Shown here piece by piece: positions 24,675-32,134 of a stretch of DNA of 64,000 nt (positions are counted from its first letter, which is position 1; each line of letters starts with the position of its first letter). The stretch lies in the NCBI GenBank assembly GCA_964534355.1, contig CAZHNZ010000001.1, forward strand, positions 1 to 64,000, given 5' to 3'. The DNA is from CAXXIC01 sp964534355. Lineage in GTDB: Bacteria; Bacteroidota; Bacteroidia; Bacteroidales; UBA7332. The notes under the pieces were generated by a model. It was not told the DNA's origin and ran no database searches. It saw only the letters and a program-made list of their open reading frames with translations. The position numbers and the translations under genes were made by a program.

Positions 24675-25649
24675 TTAAAACGCCGATGGTTTCAAACAAA
24701 GCCCCGTCTTTTCGTCCAGTCCAAACATCAGGTTCATGTTGTGAACAGCCTGACCGGAAGCGCCTTTCAGCAGATTGTCGATTACGGACGTCACAAGCAG
24801 TTTGTTGCCATATTTCTCTACCTGCACGATGCCTTTGTTGGTGTTCACCACCTGCTTGAGGTCGATGGTTTTGTTGGCTACAAAAGTAAATGGATGTTCT
24901 GCATAGAACTCTTCGAACTTTGCCTTTACGGTCTCTGCATCCAATTCGCAATCGAGATAAACTGTGGCGAAAATGCCCCGTGCAAAATCTCCGCGAACAG
25001 GAATAAAGTTAATGACACCATTGTACCCGTTTTGCAGTTGTGCCAAAGATTGCTTAATCTCCGGTAAATGTTGGTGTTTGAAGGGTTTGTAGATCGAGAT
25101 ATTGTTGTTGCGCCAGCTGAAGTGTGTCGATTCAGTTGGTTTCTGCCCTGCGCCGGTAGAGCCGGTGATGGCGTTGACGTGCACTTCTCCATTCAGCAAT
25201 CCGTTTTGTGCCAATGGTAACAAAGCCAGTTGGATGCAGGTGGCAAAGCAACCCGGATTGGCCACGTATTTTGCTGTTTTAATCTTTTCTCGATCGAGTT
25301 CGGGCAAACCGTAGAGAAAATCGTTCCCATCAGCTTTCAGGCGGAAGTCGTTAGCCAGGTCGATGATTTTGAGCGATGCGGGCAAGGTAGCACCGTGCGT
25401 CTCCATAAACTTTTTGCTATCGCCGTGTCCCATGCAAAGATAGAGCAGGTCGATGCTGTCAAAAGGCATTGCATCGGTGAAGGTGAGGTCGGTTTCGCCG
25501 TAGAGCCCGGCATGTATATCGCTTATTTTGTTGCCAGCATTGCTGCTGCTGTTGATAAATGTGATTTCCACCGCGGGGTGGTTAATCAGCAATCTCAGTA
25601 GTTCGCCGGCGGTGTAACCTGCTCCGCCTATTATTCCGGTTTTTATCAT
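24675..25649 (-). CDS. argC: N-acetyl-gamma-glutamyl-phosphate reductase
   Basis: 324 residues. The NADP-binding GGAGYTAGELLRLL is at 8-21, and the catalytic Cys lies in VANPGCFATCIQLALLPL. SSNAGNKISDIH and HLPEIKQSLAQ also fit. It makes N-acylglutamate semialdehyde, the substrate of ArgD. It starts 11 bases after the stop of the RhuM-Fic gene, so it is transcribed with that gene. Confidence 0.95.
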   Translation of the reverse strand: MIKTGIIGGAGYTAGELLRLLINHPAVEITFINSSSNAGNKISDIHAGLYGETDLTFTDAMPFDSIDLLYLCMGHGDSKKFMETHGATLPASLKIIDLANDFRLKADGNDFLYGLPELDREKIKTAKYVANPGCFATCIQLALLPLAQNGLLNGEVHVNAITGSTGAGQKPTESTHFSWRNNNISIYKPFKHQHLPEIKQSLAQLQNGYNGVINFIPVRGDFARGIFATVYLDCELDAETVKAKFEEFYAEHPFTFVANKTIDLKQVVNTNKGIVQVEKYGNKLLVTSVIDNLLKGASGQAVHNMNLMFGLDEKTGLCLKPSAF

Positions 25650-25660
25650 TGTTTGATGAA

Positions 25661-26641
25661 TTAATTTTTCTTGTTAATAAGATTTACTACCACTTTGGTC
25701 ATTGTCTCTTTTTCCTCTGTTTTACTTTCTGCAATCATCAGAGTAAGGGCCACCAATGCGTTGTCTGCAATTCGCTTTGTCCCATCCGAATAATAGAGCA
25801 GTTGGTTTTTCTCCAGAAACCAAAGGAAAATAAAAGCTGCTATTCGCTTGTTTCCATCACTGAAAGAGTGATTTTTTACAACAAGATAAAGCAGATTTGC
25901 TGCTTTTTCCTCTATACTCTTATACAATTCCTCACCGTCAAATGTTTGATATATCGTGCTGATAGAGCTTTTGAATGATTGATCTTTTTCGTTTCCGAAC
26001 AACGAGCTTCCTCCGTATTTTATTCGCAAGAAATCTATGGTTTTAATTGCCTCTTCATAACCAATGCGAAAATATTCTTTTGAAGACGTGTTTTCGATTT
26101 GAAGTTGTTGATAATCATATTTATCGAGTATATCCAACCCATAGGCATAATCGGTGATTACTTTTAGTAAGCCGGTGGCTTCGTTTGCTGAAAGATCTTT
26201 ATGCTCTATTACATTCGATAACAATCTGACAGTTTGTTTCAGGTCAATCAGCTGTTCAGACTGTATTTGTTGCTTTATAGCATATCCTTTAATCAAATAT
26301 TCTTTCAGTACTTGGTTTGCCCAGATGCGGAATTGTGTCGCCTTCTTTGAATTAACGCGGTATCCAACAGACAGAATCGCATCGAGATTGTAGAACTTTG
26401 TACTATATTTTTTATCATCGGATGCAGTTAGTTCCAAAATGGAACAAACTGATTTCTCATCAAGCTCATTTGTTTGAAAAATATTTATGAGATGTTTGGT
26501 TACAGCTGGTCTTTGAATTCCAAATATCGTTGCTATCTGCTTTTGATTAAGCCAAATAGAATCATTCTCCAAGTGAAGGTCCAATGACACCTCCCCATCT
26601 GCAGCCTGATAAATAACAATATTATTTGATGTCTCACTCAT
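25661..26641 (-). CDS. RhuM family protein fused to a Fic/Doc domain
   Basis: 326 residues. The N-terminal half (about 1-130) is of the RhuM virulence-protein type: IWLNQKQIATIFGIQRPAVT looks like a DNA-binding helix-turn-helix, followed by YNLDAILSVGYRVNSKKATQ and FRIWANQVLKEYLIKGYAI. The C-terminal half is a Fic/Doc domain with the motif HSFSDGNKR (258-266). This has the catalytic His and the phosphate-binding GNKR, so it may transfer AMP or phosphate to a target. No separate antitoxin with the inhibitory Fic helix was found. It is inserted between argG and argC, with short spacers, and looks acquired. Confidence 0.88.
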   Translation of the reverse strand: MSETSNNIVIYQAADGEVSLDLHLENDSIWLNQKQIATIFGIQRPAVTKHLINIFQTNELDEKSVCSILELTASDDKKYSTKFYNLDAILSVGYRVNSKKATQFRIWANQVLKEYLIKGYAIKQQIQSEQLIDLKQTVRLLSNVIEHKDLSANEATGLLKVITDYAYGLDILDKYDYQQLQIENTSSKEYFRIGYEEAIKTIDFLRIKYGGSSLFGNEKDQSFKSSISTIYQTFDGEELYKSIEEKAANLLYLVVKNHSFSDGNKRIAAFIFLWFLEKNQLLYYSDGTKRIADNALVALTLMIAESKTEEKETMTKVVVNLINKKN

Positions 26642-26665
26642 AATAGCAACTTAGAATTTGTAGAA

Positions 26666-26971
26666 TTACCTCTTCACCGATTTAAGAATATGCCTGAATG
26701 CCAAAACAGGATGCCGGTAAATCATGTGAGGACCAGCTATGCGCATAATCTGTTTTGCTCTTTCCCGTAAATCGGGTTTGTAGCAATGTATTTGGCAATG
26801 CTTGCAGTTCGGTTTCTTTTTGCCAAACGGACATTTATCGAGCCGAAAATGAGCATACTCTTCCATCTCTTTGCAGCCGGAGCACAATCCCACCGGGGTT
26901 TTGTGCTCCTTGTTGCAATAGATTCTCAGCATTTTGCTGAAAGTAAGCTTTTCGGTTTCGAGCCGGGTCAT
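26666..26971 (-). CDS. Nitrous oxide-stimulated promoter family protein
   Basis: 101 residues, Cys-rich: CNKEHKTPVGLCSGCKEM, then CPFGKKKPNCKHCQIHCYKP. The eight Cys and their spacing, with the tail AGPHMIYRHPVLAFRHILKS, match the small family named after a nitrous oxide-stimulated promoter; its function is unknown. Metal or Fe-S binding is probable. It overlaps the end of argG by four bases (ATGA), so translation is coupled. Confidence 0.82.
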   Translation of the reverse strand: MTRLETEKLTFSKMLRIYCNKEHKTPVGLCSGCKEMEEYAHFRLDKCPFGKKKPNCKHCQIHCYKPDLRERAKQIMRIAGPHMIYRHPVLAFRHILKSVKR

Positions 26972-28176
26972 ATCTCTTCGAGTCCGTTTCTCTTCTGAAC
27001 GTTGTGGTAAATTTTCATCTGATTGCCCAATATTTTTGTGAATCCGCGGGCATCGTCTGCCGACCAGGCTTTGTTGACTTCGCCATATTCGCCAAAATCG
27101 GTTTTCATCATATCGAACGGACTATCCACACCCACCAATACATAACGGTATGGTGTCAGGTTGATAATCACTTTTCCGGTCACGTTACGCTGTGATGTTT
27201 GCAGGTACGATTCTATTTCGCGCATCACAGGCTCCAGATACTGCGCCTCGTGCAGGAACATGCCGTACCAGTTGCCCAGTTGTTCTTTCCAGTACTGCTG
27301 CCATTTGGTGAGGGTGTGTTTTTCGAGCATTTTATGCGCGCTGATGATAATCATGGGTGCAGCTGCTTCGAATGCCACGCGGCCTTTGATGCCGATAATG
27401 GTATCGCCGATGTGCATATCGCGACCGATAGCGAACTTCGAAGCAATCTCTTCAATTTTCTGAATAGCGGCTACTTTATCGGCATATTCTACACCGTTAA
27501 CGGCGGCAATCTCACCTTTTTCGAAGTCGAGTGTCAGTGTTTCGTTTTCGGTAGCAATCATCTGAGATGGATAGGCCGATTCGGGTAGTGTTTGTTCCGA
27601 TTTCAGCGTCTCTTTCCCTCCAATACTTGTGCCCCACAATCCTTTATTGATCGAATACTCCATTTTGGTGAAATCTGCTTCATAACCGTGCGATTTCAGG
27701 TAGTTGATTTCGTATTCGCGAGTGAGAATCATGTCGCGTGTCGGGGTGATGATTTTGATATTTGGGGCCAATACTTCGAATGTGAGGTCGAAACGTATTT
27801 GATCATTTCCCGCACCCGTTGAGCCGTGAGCTACGCAGTCTGCCCCAATCTCTTTGGCGTAGTTGATGATGGCGATGGCCTGAAAAATCCGCTCAGAACT
27901 TACCGAGATAGGGTAGGTGCCGTTGCGCAATACATTGCCAAAAACCATGTATTTGATGCTTTTTTCGTAATATTCCTGAGTCACATCGAGTGTCACGTGT
28001 TTTACAGAGCCGAGTTTGTATGCGCGTTCTTCTATGCGTTTCAGCTCTTCTTCGCTGAATCCGCCCGTGTTGGCAATCGCTGTGTAAACTTCGTATCCTT
28101 TTTCCTGAGCCAGATACATGGCGCAAAATGAGGTGTCGAGACCTCCGCTGAATGCTAAAACTACTTTTTCTTTCAT
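26968..28176 (-). CDS. argG: Argininosuccinate synthase
   Basis: 402 residues. The PP-loop for ATP is AFSGGLDTSFC (8-18). ANTGGFSEEELKRIEERA, HGSTGAGNDQIRF and YEINYLKSHG are family landmarks. It joins citrulline and aspartate. It follows the GNAT gene by 41 bases and begins the enzyme part of the cluster. The spacer between the two contains a TTACGAGTTACAAGTTACG repeat. Confidence 0.96.
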   Translation of the reverse strand: MKEKVVLAFSGGLDTSFCAMYLAQEKGYEVYTAIANTGGFSEEELKRIEERAYKLGSVKHVTLDVTQEYYEKSIKYMVFGNVLRNGTYPISVSSERIFQAIAIINYAKEIGADCVAHGSTGAGNDQIRFDLTFEVLAPNIKIITPTRDMILTREYEINYLKSHGYEADFTKMEYSINKGLWGTSIGGKETLKSEQTLPESAYPSQMIATENETLTLDFEKGEIAAVNGVEYADKVAAIQKIEEIASKFAIGRDMHIGDTIIGIKGRVAFEAAAPMIIISAHKMLEKHTLTKWQQYWKEQLGNWYGMFLHEAQYLEPVMREIESYLQTSQRNVTGKVIINLTPYRYVLVGVDSPFDMMKTDFGEYGEVNKAWSADDARGFTKILGNQMKIYHNVQKRNGLEEI

Positions 28177-28217
28177 TATTTAATTAGTTACGAGTTACAA
28201 GTTACGGGTTACTTTAC

Positions 28218-28808
28218 TTATTCTATCACAATATCATCGGCTACTCCGTCGAGGATATCCTTTTTGCCCTGATCATTCGGGTCGAATATCAGGCCGGTGC
28301 ACATGCAGAAACGTCGGTTGGCCCGTTGCAGAATATCGAAGTTGACACACGTTTCGCAACCTTTCCAGAATGCGTCATCGTCAGTCAGTTCTGAGTAAGG
28401 GACAGGTTTGTACCCCAGCTCGGTGTTGATTTTCATCACGGCGAGGCCTGTGGTCAATCCAAATATTTTCGCGTTCGGGTAGCGTTCGCGGCTCAGGTCG
28501 AAAGCGCGCTTTTTAATTGCTTTGGCCAATCCTTTTCCGCGAAAAGCATCTGCCACTATTAAACCTGAGTTGGCTACAAATTGCTTGTTGCCCCATGTCT
28601 CGATGTAGCAGAATCCGGCAAATAGATCGCCCGCCAGAGCGATAATGGCTTTGCCTTCTCTCATTTTTTGTTCTACATATTCGGTAGAGCGACGGGCAAT
28701 ACCTGTGCCGCGCACCTTGGCGGCTCTCTCTATGGTGTCCAAAATGGTTTGTACATACGGTATATGTGCCTCGCTGGCCACCAATACTTTAATTTTTTCT
28801 GTCATCAA
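28218..28808 (-). CDS. GNAT family N-acetyltransferase, possible N-acylglutamate synthase
   Basis: 196 residues, 21 bases after argR. The acyl-CoA site reads RGKGLAKAIKKRAFDL after the beta-strand SGLIVADAF, as in GNAT enzymes. The C-terminal part has Cys residues (KGCETC, RRFCMCTG). Bacteroidales arginine clusters keep this gene between argR and argG and lack a standard ArgA or ArgJ; it has been proposed to make the N-acylglutamate that starts the pathway. The position here agrees, but substrate is inference. Confidence 0.8.
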   Translation of the reverse strand: MMTEKIKVLVASEAHIPYVQTILDTIERAAKVRGTGIARRSTEYVEQKMREGKAIIALAGDLFAGFCYIETWGNKQFVANSGLIVADAFRGKGLAKAIKKRAFDLSRERYPNAKIFGLTTGLAVMKINTELGYKPVPYSELTDDDAFWKGCETCVNFDILQRANRRFCMCTGLIFDPNDQGKKDILDGVADDIVIE

Positions 28809-28829
28809 TTGTATGAATGCGTTTTGTTT

Positions 28830-29306
28830 TTACTTGTTATCAATTTGAATAAAATTCGCCAATGCTTCTACGATTGCTTTTCGCTCAACACCTTCTCGTG
28901 GTATCAGTAGCACGGTGTCGTCGCCGGCAATGGTGCCCAATATCACATCCGACGCCTGTGAGTCTATCTCGGACGCTATTGCGCCGGCATGTCCCGGTTT
29001 GGTTTTCAATACTGCCAATTGGCCCGAAAACTCAACACTGTTGCGCACCGTAAGTGTGGCTTTGCTCTCTGCTTCTGCCTTTTGGCTAATGGCGGCTCCC
29101 AATGATGATTCGAACATAAAAACATACTGTCCCTGTGCATTGGGGACTTTTACCACCCGCAGCTCTTTCAGATCGCGCGAGAGTGTGGCTTGGGTTACCT
29201 TGTATCGCTCGTCTTCAAGTTTCGATATCAACTCTTCCTGACTGCTAATCTGAAAGCGCGATATCAACATCCGGATGGTTTGTAAACGTGATGTTTTTTG
29301 TTTCAT
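28830..29306 (-). CDS. argR: Arginine repressor ArgR
   Basis: 158 residues from the ATG at 29306 (MKQKTSRLQTIRMLISRFQI); the ATG at 29324 would read into the likely leader and ARG box region. The N-terminal winged helix is followed by TQATLSRDLKELRVVKVPNA (recognition helix SRDL). The C-terminal hexamer domain with GHAGAIASEIDSQ and GTIAGDDTVLLIPR holds the arginine-binding GTIAGDDT. ArgR represses arginine synthesis when arginine is bound. An ARG box lies over its own promoter. Confidence 0.95.
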   Translation of the reverse strand: MKQKTSRLQTIRMLISRFQISSQEELISKLEDERYKVTQATLSRDLKELRVVKVPNAQGQYVFMFESSLGAAISQKAEAESKATLTVRNSVEFSGQLAVLKTKPGHAGAIASEIDSQASDVILGTIAGDDTVLLIPREGVERKAIVEALANFIQIDNK

Positions 29307-29332
29307 TATTGCATAAATATTCAATTCGGGTG

Positions 29333-29356
29333 CAAAAATATGAATTTTTATTCAAT
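29333..29356 (-). promoter_or_regulatory. argR promoter and ARG box
   Basis: TGAATTTTTATTCA (29341-29354) matches the core of the ARG box consensus exactly (TGAATwwwwATTCA), next to the -7 element TATTTTTG (29333-29340, minus strand). A second near match TGCATAAATATTCA lies at 29310-29323, just before the ATG, and a weaker one (10 of 14) at 29359-29372. Confidence 0.8.
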
Positions 29357-29443
29357 ATCGTATTTTTATTGTGTGTTTAATTTGAAAAAAAGTAATTTTG
29401 TCCTTTATTTCAGGCAAATAATAATCAAACTACCCCGAAAAAG

Positions 29444-30040
29444 ATGCTACAACCTTATTTAGAAGTCAACCGGATTGAGGCCGGATGTGACGAAGCCGGT
29501 CGCGGATGTCTGTCCGGTGCGGTATTTGCTGCCGCCGTTATTTTGCCTTCGGGATTCCGGTGCGAAGAGCTGAACGACTCGAAGAAACTGAGCGAAAAGC
29601 AAAGGTACAGGTTGCGGGAAATAATCGAAATAGAAGCTGAGTCGTGGGCTGTCGGTATTGTGTCGCCGGCCGAAATTGACGAAATCAATATCCTGAATGC
29701 CTCCTTTTTGGCCATGCATCGCGCCATCGACCAGTTGCAGGTGAAGCCCGATCATCTGTTGATTGATGGCAATCGGTTCAATCGTCATCCTCAATATTCG
29801 CACACCTGCATCATCAAAGGCGATAGCAAAATGCTTTCGATTGCCGCAGCCTCGGTGTTGGCCAAAACTTACCGCGACGACTATATGTTGAAGCTTCACA
29901 ATGAGTATCCCGACTACAATTGGCAAAAAAACAAAGGATATCCCACAGCAGAACATCGCCGGGCGATACAAAAATACGGCGTCACCCCGTACCACCGAAT
30001 CACATTTCAGCTTCTCGATAAGCAGCTCTCTCTGTTTTGA
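29444..30040 (+). CDS. rnhB: Ribonuclease HII
   Basis: 198 residues. Catalytic acids are in CDEAGRGCLSGAVFAA (D16, E17), LLIDGNRF and KGDSKMLSIAAASVLAKTYR. It removes ribonucleotides from RNA-DNA hybrids. It is divergent from argR with 137 bases between. Confidence 0.96.
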   Translation: MLQPYLEVNRIEAGCDEAGRGCLSGAVFAAAVILPSGFRCEELNDSKKLSEKQRYRLREIIEIEAESWAVGIVSPAEIDEINILNASFLAMHRAIDQLQVKPDHLLIDGNRFNRHPQYSHTCIIKGDSKMLSIAAASVLAKTYRDDYMLKLHNEYPDYNWQKNKGYPTAEHRRAIQKYGVTPYHRITFQLLDKQLSLF

Positions 30041-30170
30041 TTGTTACTCCTGATTTTTACTTTTATTTACATTAGAATGAAAAAATAGACGTTTGCAAAA
30101 ACGCTCCTTTGCTCTGTTGTAAATGGCATCACAAACAGCCGCCAGGTCTGTTATTACACAGATAGCGAAT

Positions 30171-30203
30171 TTATTGCGCACATTTATTCAGAGTGCGCAA
30201 TAA
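30171..30203. terminator. Perfect hairpin after rnhB, likely terminator
   Basis: TTATTGCGCAC (30171-30181) and GTGCGCAATAA (30193-30203), 11 perfect pairs, loop of 11, followed by TTTT. It lies 130 bases after the rnhB stop. The stretch 30041-30170 otherwise holds nothing I recognise. Confidence 0.55.
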
Positions 30204-30310
30204 TTTTAAGGTGCTTCAAATAAATTAAAATTATTCGAAAAAAAGTGTTCTGTTTAGTCGGAAACTGCCAAAAAAAATTGGTAATATTGCACCCAAATTG
30301 AACGGGTCTC

Positions 30311-30364
30311 TCCTAAATATTTACATCACTATCGTGATTTGTTAAATATTATTTCGTTAGGGGA
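30311..30364 (+). promoter_or_regulatory. Structured leader before the decarboxylase genes
   Basis: A long imperfect inverted repeat: CCTAAATATTTACATCAC, TATC, GTGATTTGTTAAATATT, then TTAGG. The core stem ATCAC/GTGAT is perfect. It lies 43 bases before the ATG at 30407, after a -7-like TAATATTG (30282-30289). It may be an RNA control element or an operator. Confidence 0.4.
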
Positions 30365-30406
30365 TAGATAAACAGAATATTCAATCATTAAATAAACAGA
30401 TATTAT

Positions 30407-30808
30407 ATGGAATTACTCATCATCACACTTGAAATGATGGCACTTACATTTATTATTGGCTTCGTCGTTGCCGGCGTGATAAAGCTGATTGCCCGAAGTG
30501 CCGATTCACTGGAGCTCTACTCCACCAAGAAGGTTCAGATGCAGCGTTTGGCCCGACTCAAAAGACAACGGGAACGTACGATGAAGGATTTGATTGCGAA
30601 AATCGAGTCGATGGACAAAGTCGAGATTGTCAACCACTACTATTCAGAAGGTCAGGGTTCTTCCGATTTCGATTTGATGGATTATTACTATCCGCGCACA
30701 GCCCGGTTGAGGAAGGGAATCAAGCATAAGTTAGACCTTGGCGAAAATGAGACACCCGCAATGAAAGCCAAAGAAATTTTGAAAGAAACTAAAAAAAATA
30801 AGCATTAA
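30407..30808 (+). CDS. OadG-like small membrane subunit
   Basis: 133 residues: one membrane segment (about 4-28, LIITLEMMALTFIIGFVVAG) and a long charged cytoplasmic part (KKVQMQRLARLKRQRERTMK). The layout and the position, two bases before a beta subunit gene, fit a gamma subunit of a Na+-translocating decarboxylase, which anchors the complex. Sequence similarity to the classical OadG is weak, so the assignment leans on context. Confidence 0.65.
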   Translation: MELLIITLEMMALTFIIGFVVAGVIKLIARSADSLELYSTKKVQMQRLARLKRQRERTMKDLIAKIESMDKVEIVNHYYSEGQGSSDFDLMDYYYPRTARLRKGIKHKLDLGENETPAMKAKEILKETKKNKH

Positions 30809-30810
30809 CA

Positions 30811-32025
30811 ATGGAACATATTGACTTTTTTACCCTTTTTCAAGGATTTGGCACAATGGCAGCCGGTGGCTGGGTGTTGGGCCTGACGCGTGTCGCGCTC
30901 ATTTTACTTGGTTTTTTATTGGTTTATCTGGGTTGGAAAGGCGTACTCGAGCCTATGGTTATGATTCCGATGGGTATCGGGATGGTGGCTATCAATTGCG
31001 GTACGCTGATGATGCCCGGTGGCGGTTTGGGAAATCTTTTTCTAGATCCGATGCTTTCGGATACCGATGATTTGATGAATGTGATGCAGATAGACTTTTT
31101 GCAGCCTGTCTATACGCTTACATTTAGTAATGGTCTGATTGCCTGTTTCGTATTTATGGGTATTGGCGTGTTGCTCGATGTGGGTTTTTTGCTTCAAAAA
31201 CCTTTTACCAGTATGTTTCTGGCGCTTTGTGCCGAGCTGGGTACTTTTCTTACTGTGCCTATCGCGCACGCATTTGGTCTGACAATTAAAGAGAGTGCAT
31301 CTATTGCAATGGTGGGTGGTGCAGATGGACCTATGGTGCTTTTCACGTCTCTGGCTTTGGCCAAGGATTTGTTTGTGCCTATTACGGTGGTTGCTTACCT
31401 TTATTTGGGTTTAACCTATGGTGGCTATCCTTATCTGGTAAAATTGCTTGTGCCTAAAAAATTGCGGGCCATTAAAATGGTGAAAAAAGAGGCTCCAAAG
31501 AATTACGATGCTAAGGTGAAACTGGCTTTCGCGGTTATCCTTTGCGCGGTACTATGCTTTCTCTTTCCGGTGGCTGCGCCGCTTTTCTTCTCGCTCTTTT
31601 TGGGCGTTGCGGTGCGTGAGTCGGGTATGAAATATGTGTACGATTTTGTAAACGGTCCGCTTTTGTATGGTTCCACTTTTATGTTGGGGCTTTTACTCGG
31701 GGTATTGTGTGACGCGAAATTGTTGATTGATCCCCGGATTTTAAAGCTGCTTGTATTGGGTATCACTGCACTTTTGCTTTCGGGTATAGGCGGTATCATG
31801 GGGGGTTACATCATGTACTTTATCAAAAAAGGAAACTTCAATCCGGTTATCGGTATTGCCGGGGTGAGTTGTGTGCCTACAACGGCCAAGGTGGCTCAGA
31901 AGATTGTGAGTAAAGACAATCCGGAATCGATGATTTTGGGCGATGCGATTGGCGCCAATATTTCGGGCGTTATTACCACGGCAATTATCACCGGTTTATA
32001 CATCACGTTGTTTGCCAATATGTAG
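30811..32025 (+). CDS. oadB: Sodium ion-translocating decarboxylase, beta subunit
   Basis: 404 residues, about nine or more spans. The Na+-pathway motifs SASIAMVGGADGPMVLFTS and GDAIGANISGVITTAIITG are intact, with the expected conserved Asp and Asn. The subunit couples decarboxylation of oxaloacetate, methylmalonyl-CoA or glutaconyl-CoA to Na+ export. The carboxyltransferase (alpha) and biotin carrier subunits are not in the window, so the substrate is open. Confidence 0.93.
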   Translation: MEHIDFFTLFQGFGTMAAGGWVLGLTRVALILLGFLLVYLGWKGVLEPMVMIPMGIGMVAINCGTLMMPGGGLGNLFLDPMLSDTDDLMNVMQIDFLQPVYTLTFSNGLIACFVFMGIGVLLDVGFLLQKPFTSMFLALCAELGTFLTVPIAHAFGLTIKESASIAMVGGADGPMVLFTSLALAKDLFVPITVVAYLYLGLTYGGYPYLVKLLVPKKLRAIKMVKKEAPKNYDAKVKLAFAVILCAVLCFLFPVAAPLFFSLFLGVAVRESGMKYVYDFVNGPLLYGSTFMLGLLLGVLCDAKLLIDPRILKLLVLGITALLLSGIGGIMGGYIMYFIKKGNFNPVIGIAGVSCVPTTAKVAQKIVSKDNPESMILGDAIGANISGVITTAIITGLYITLFANM

Positions 32026-32050
32026 ATTATTATTGTAAATTAGATACAAC

Positions 32051-32107
32051 AAAGCGCAAATTCGTGCGGTAGAGCTTCTGCTCAATAACCGCCGGATTTG
32101 CGCTTTT
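32051..32107. terminator. Long branched terminator between oadB and dnaG
   Basis: AAAGCGCAAAT ... ATTTGCGCTTT outer stem with GCGGT/ACCGC inner stem and an AGC/GCT tip, followed by TTTTT. It lies between convergent genes. Confidence 0.85.
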
Positions 32108-32134
32108 TGTTTTTGGGGAATGCGAAAAAATGTT

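Noticed and set aside
28177..28217. TTACGAGTTACAAGTTACG repeat upstream of argG as an operator
   Set aside because: Low-complexity direct repeat of a type also seen at 24203-24245; no palindrome and not near a promoter.
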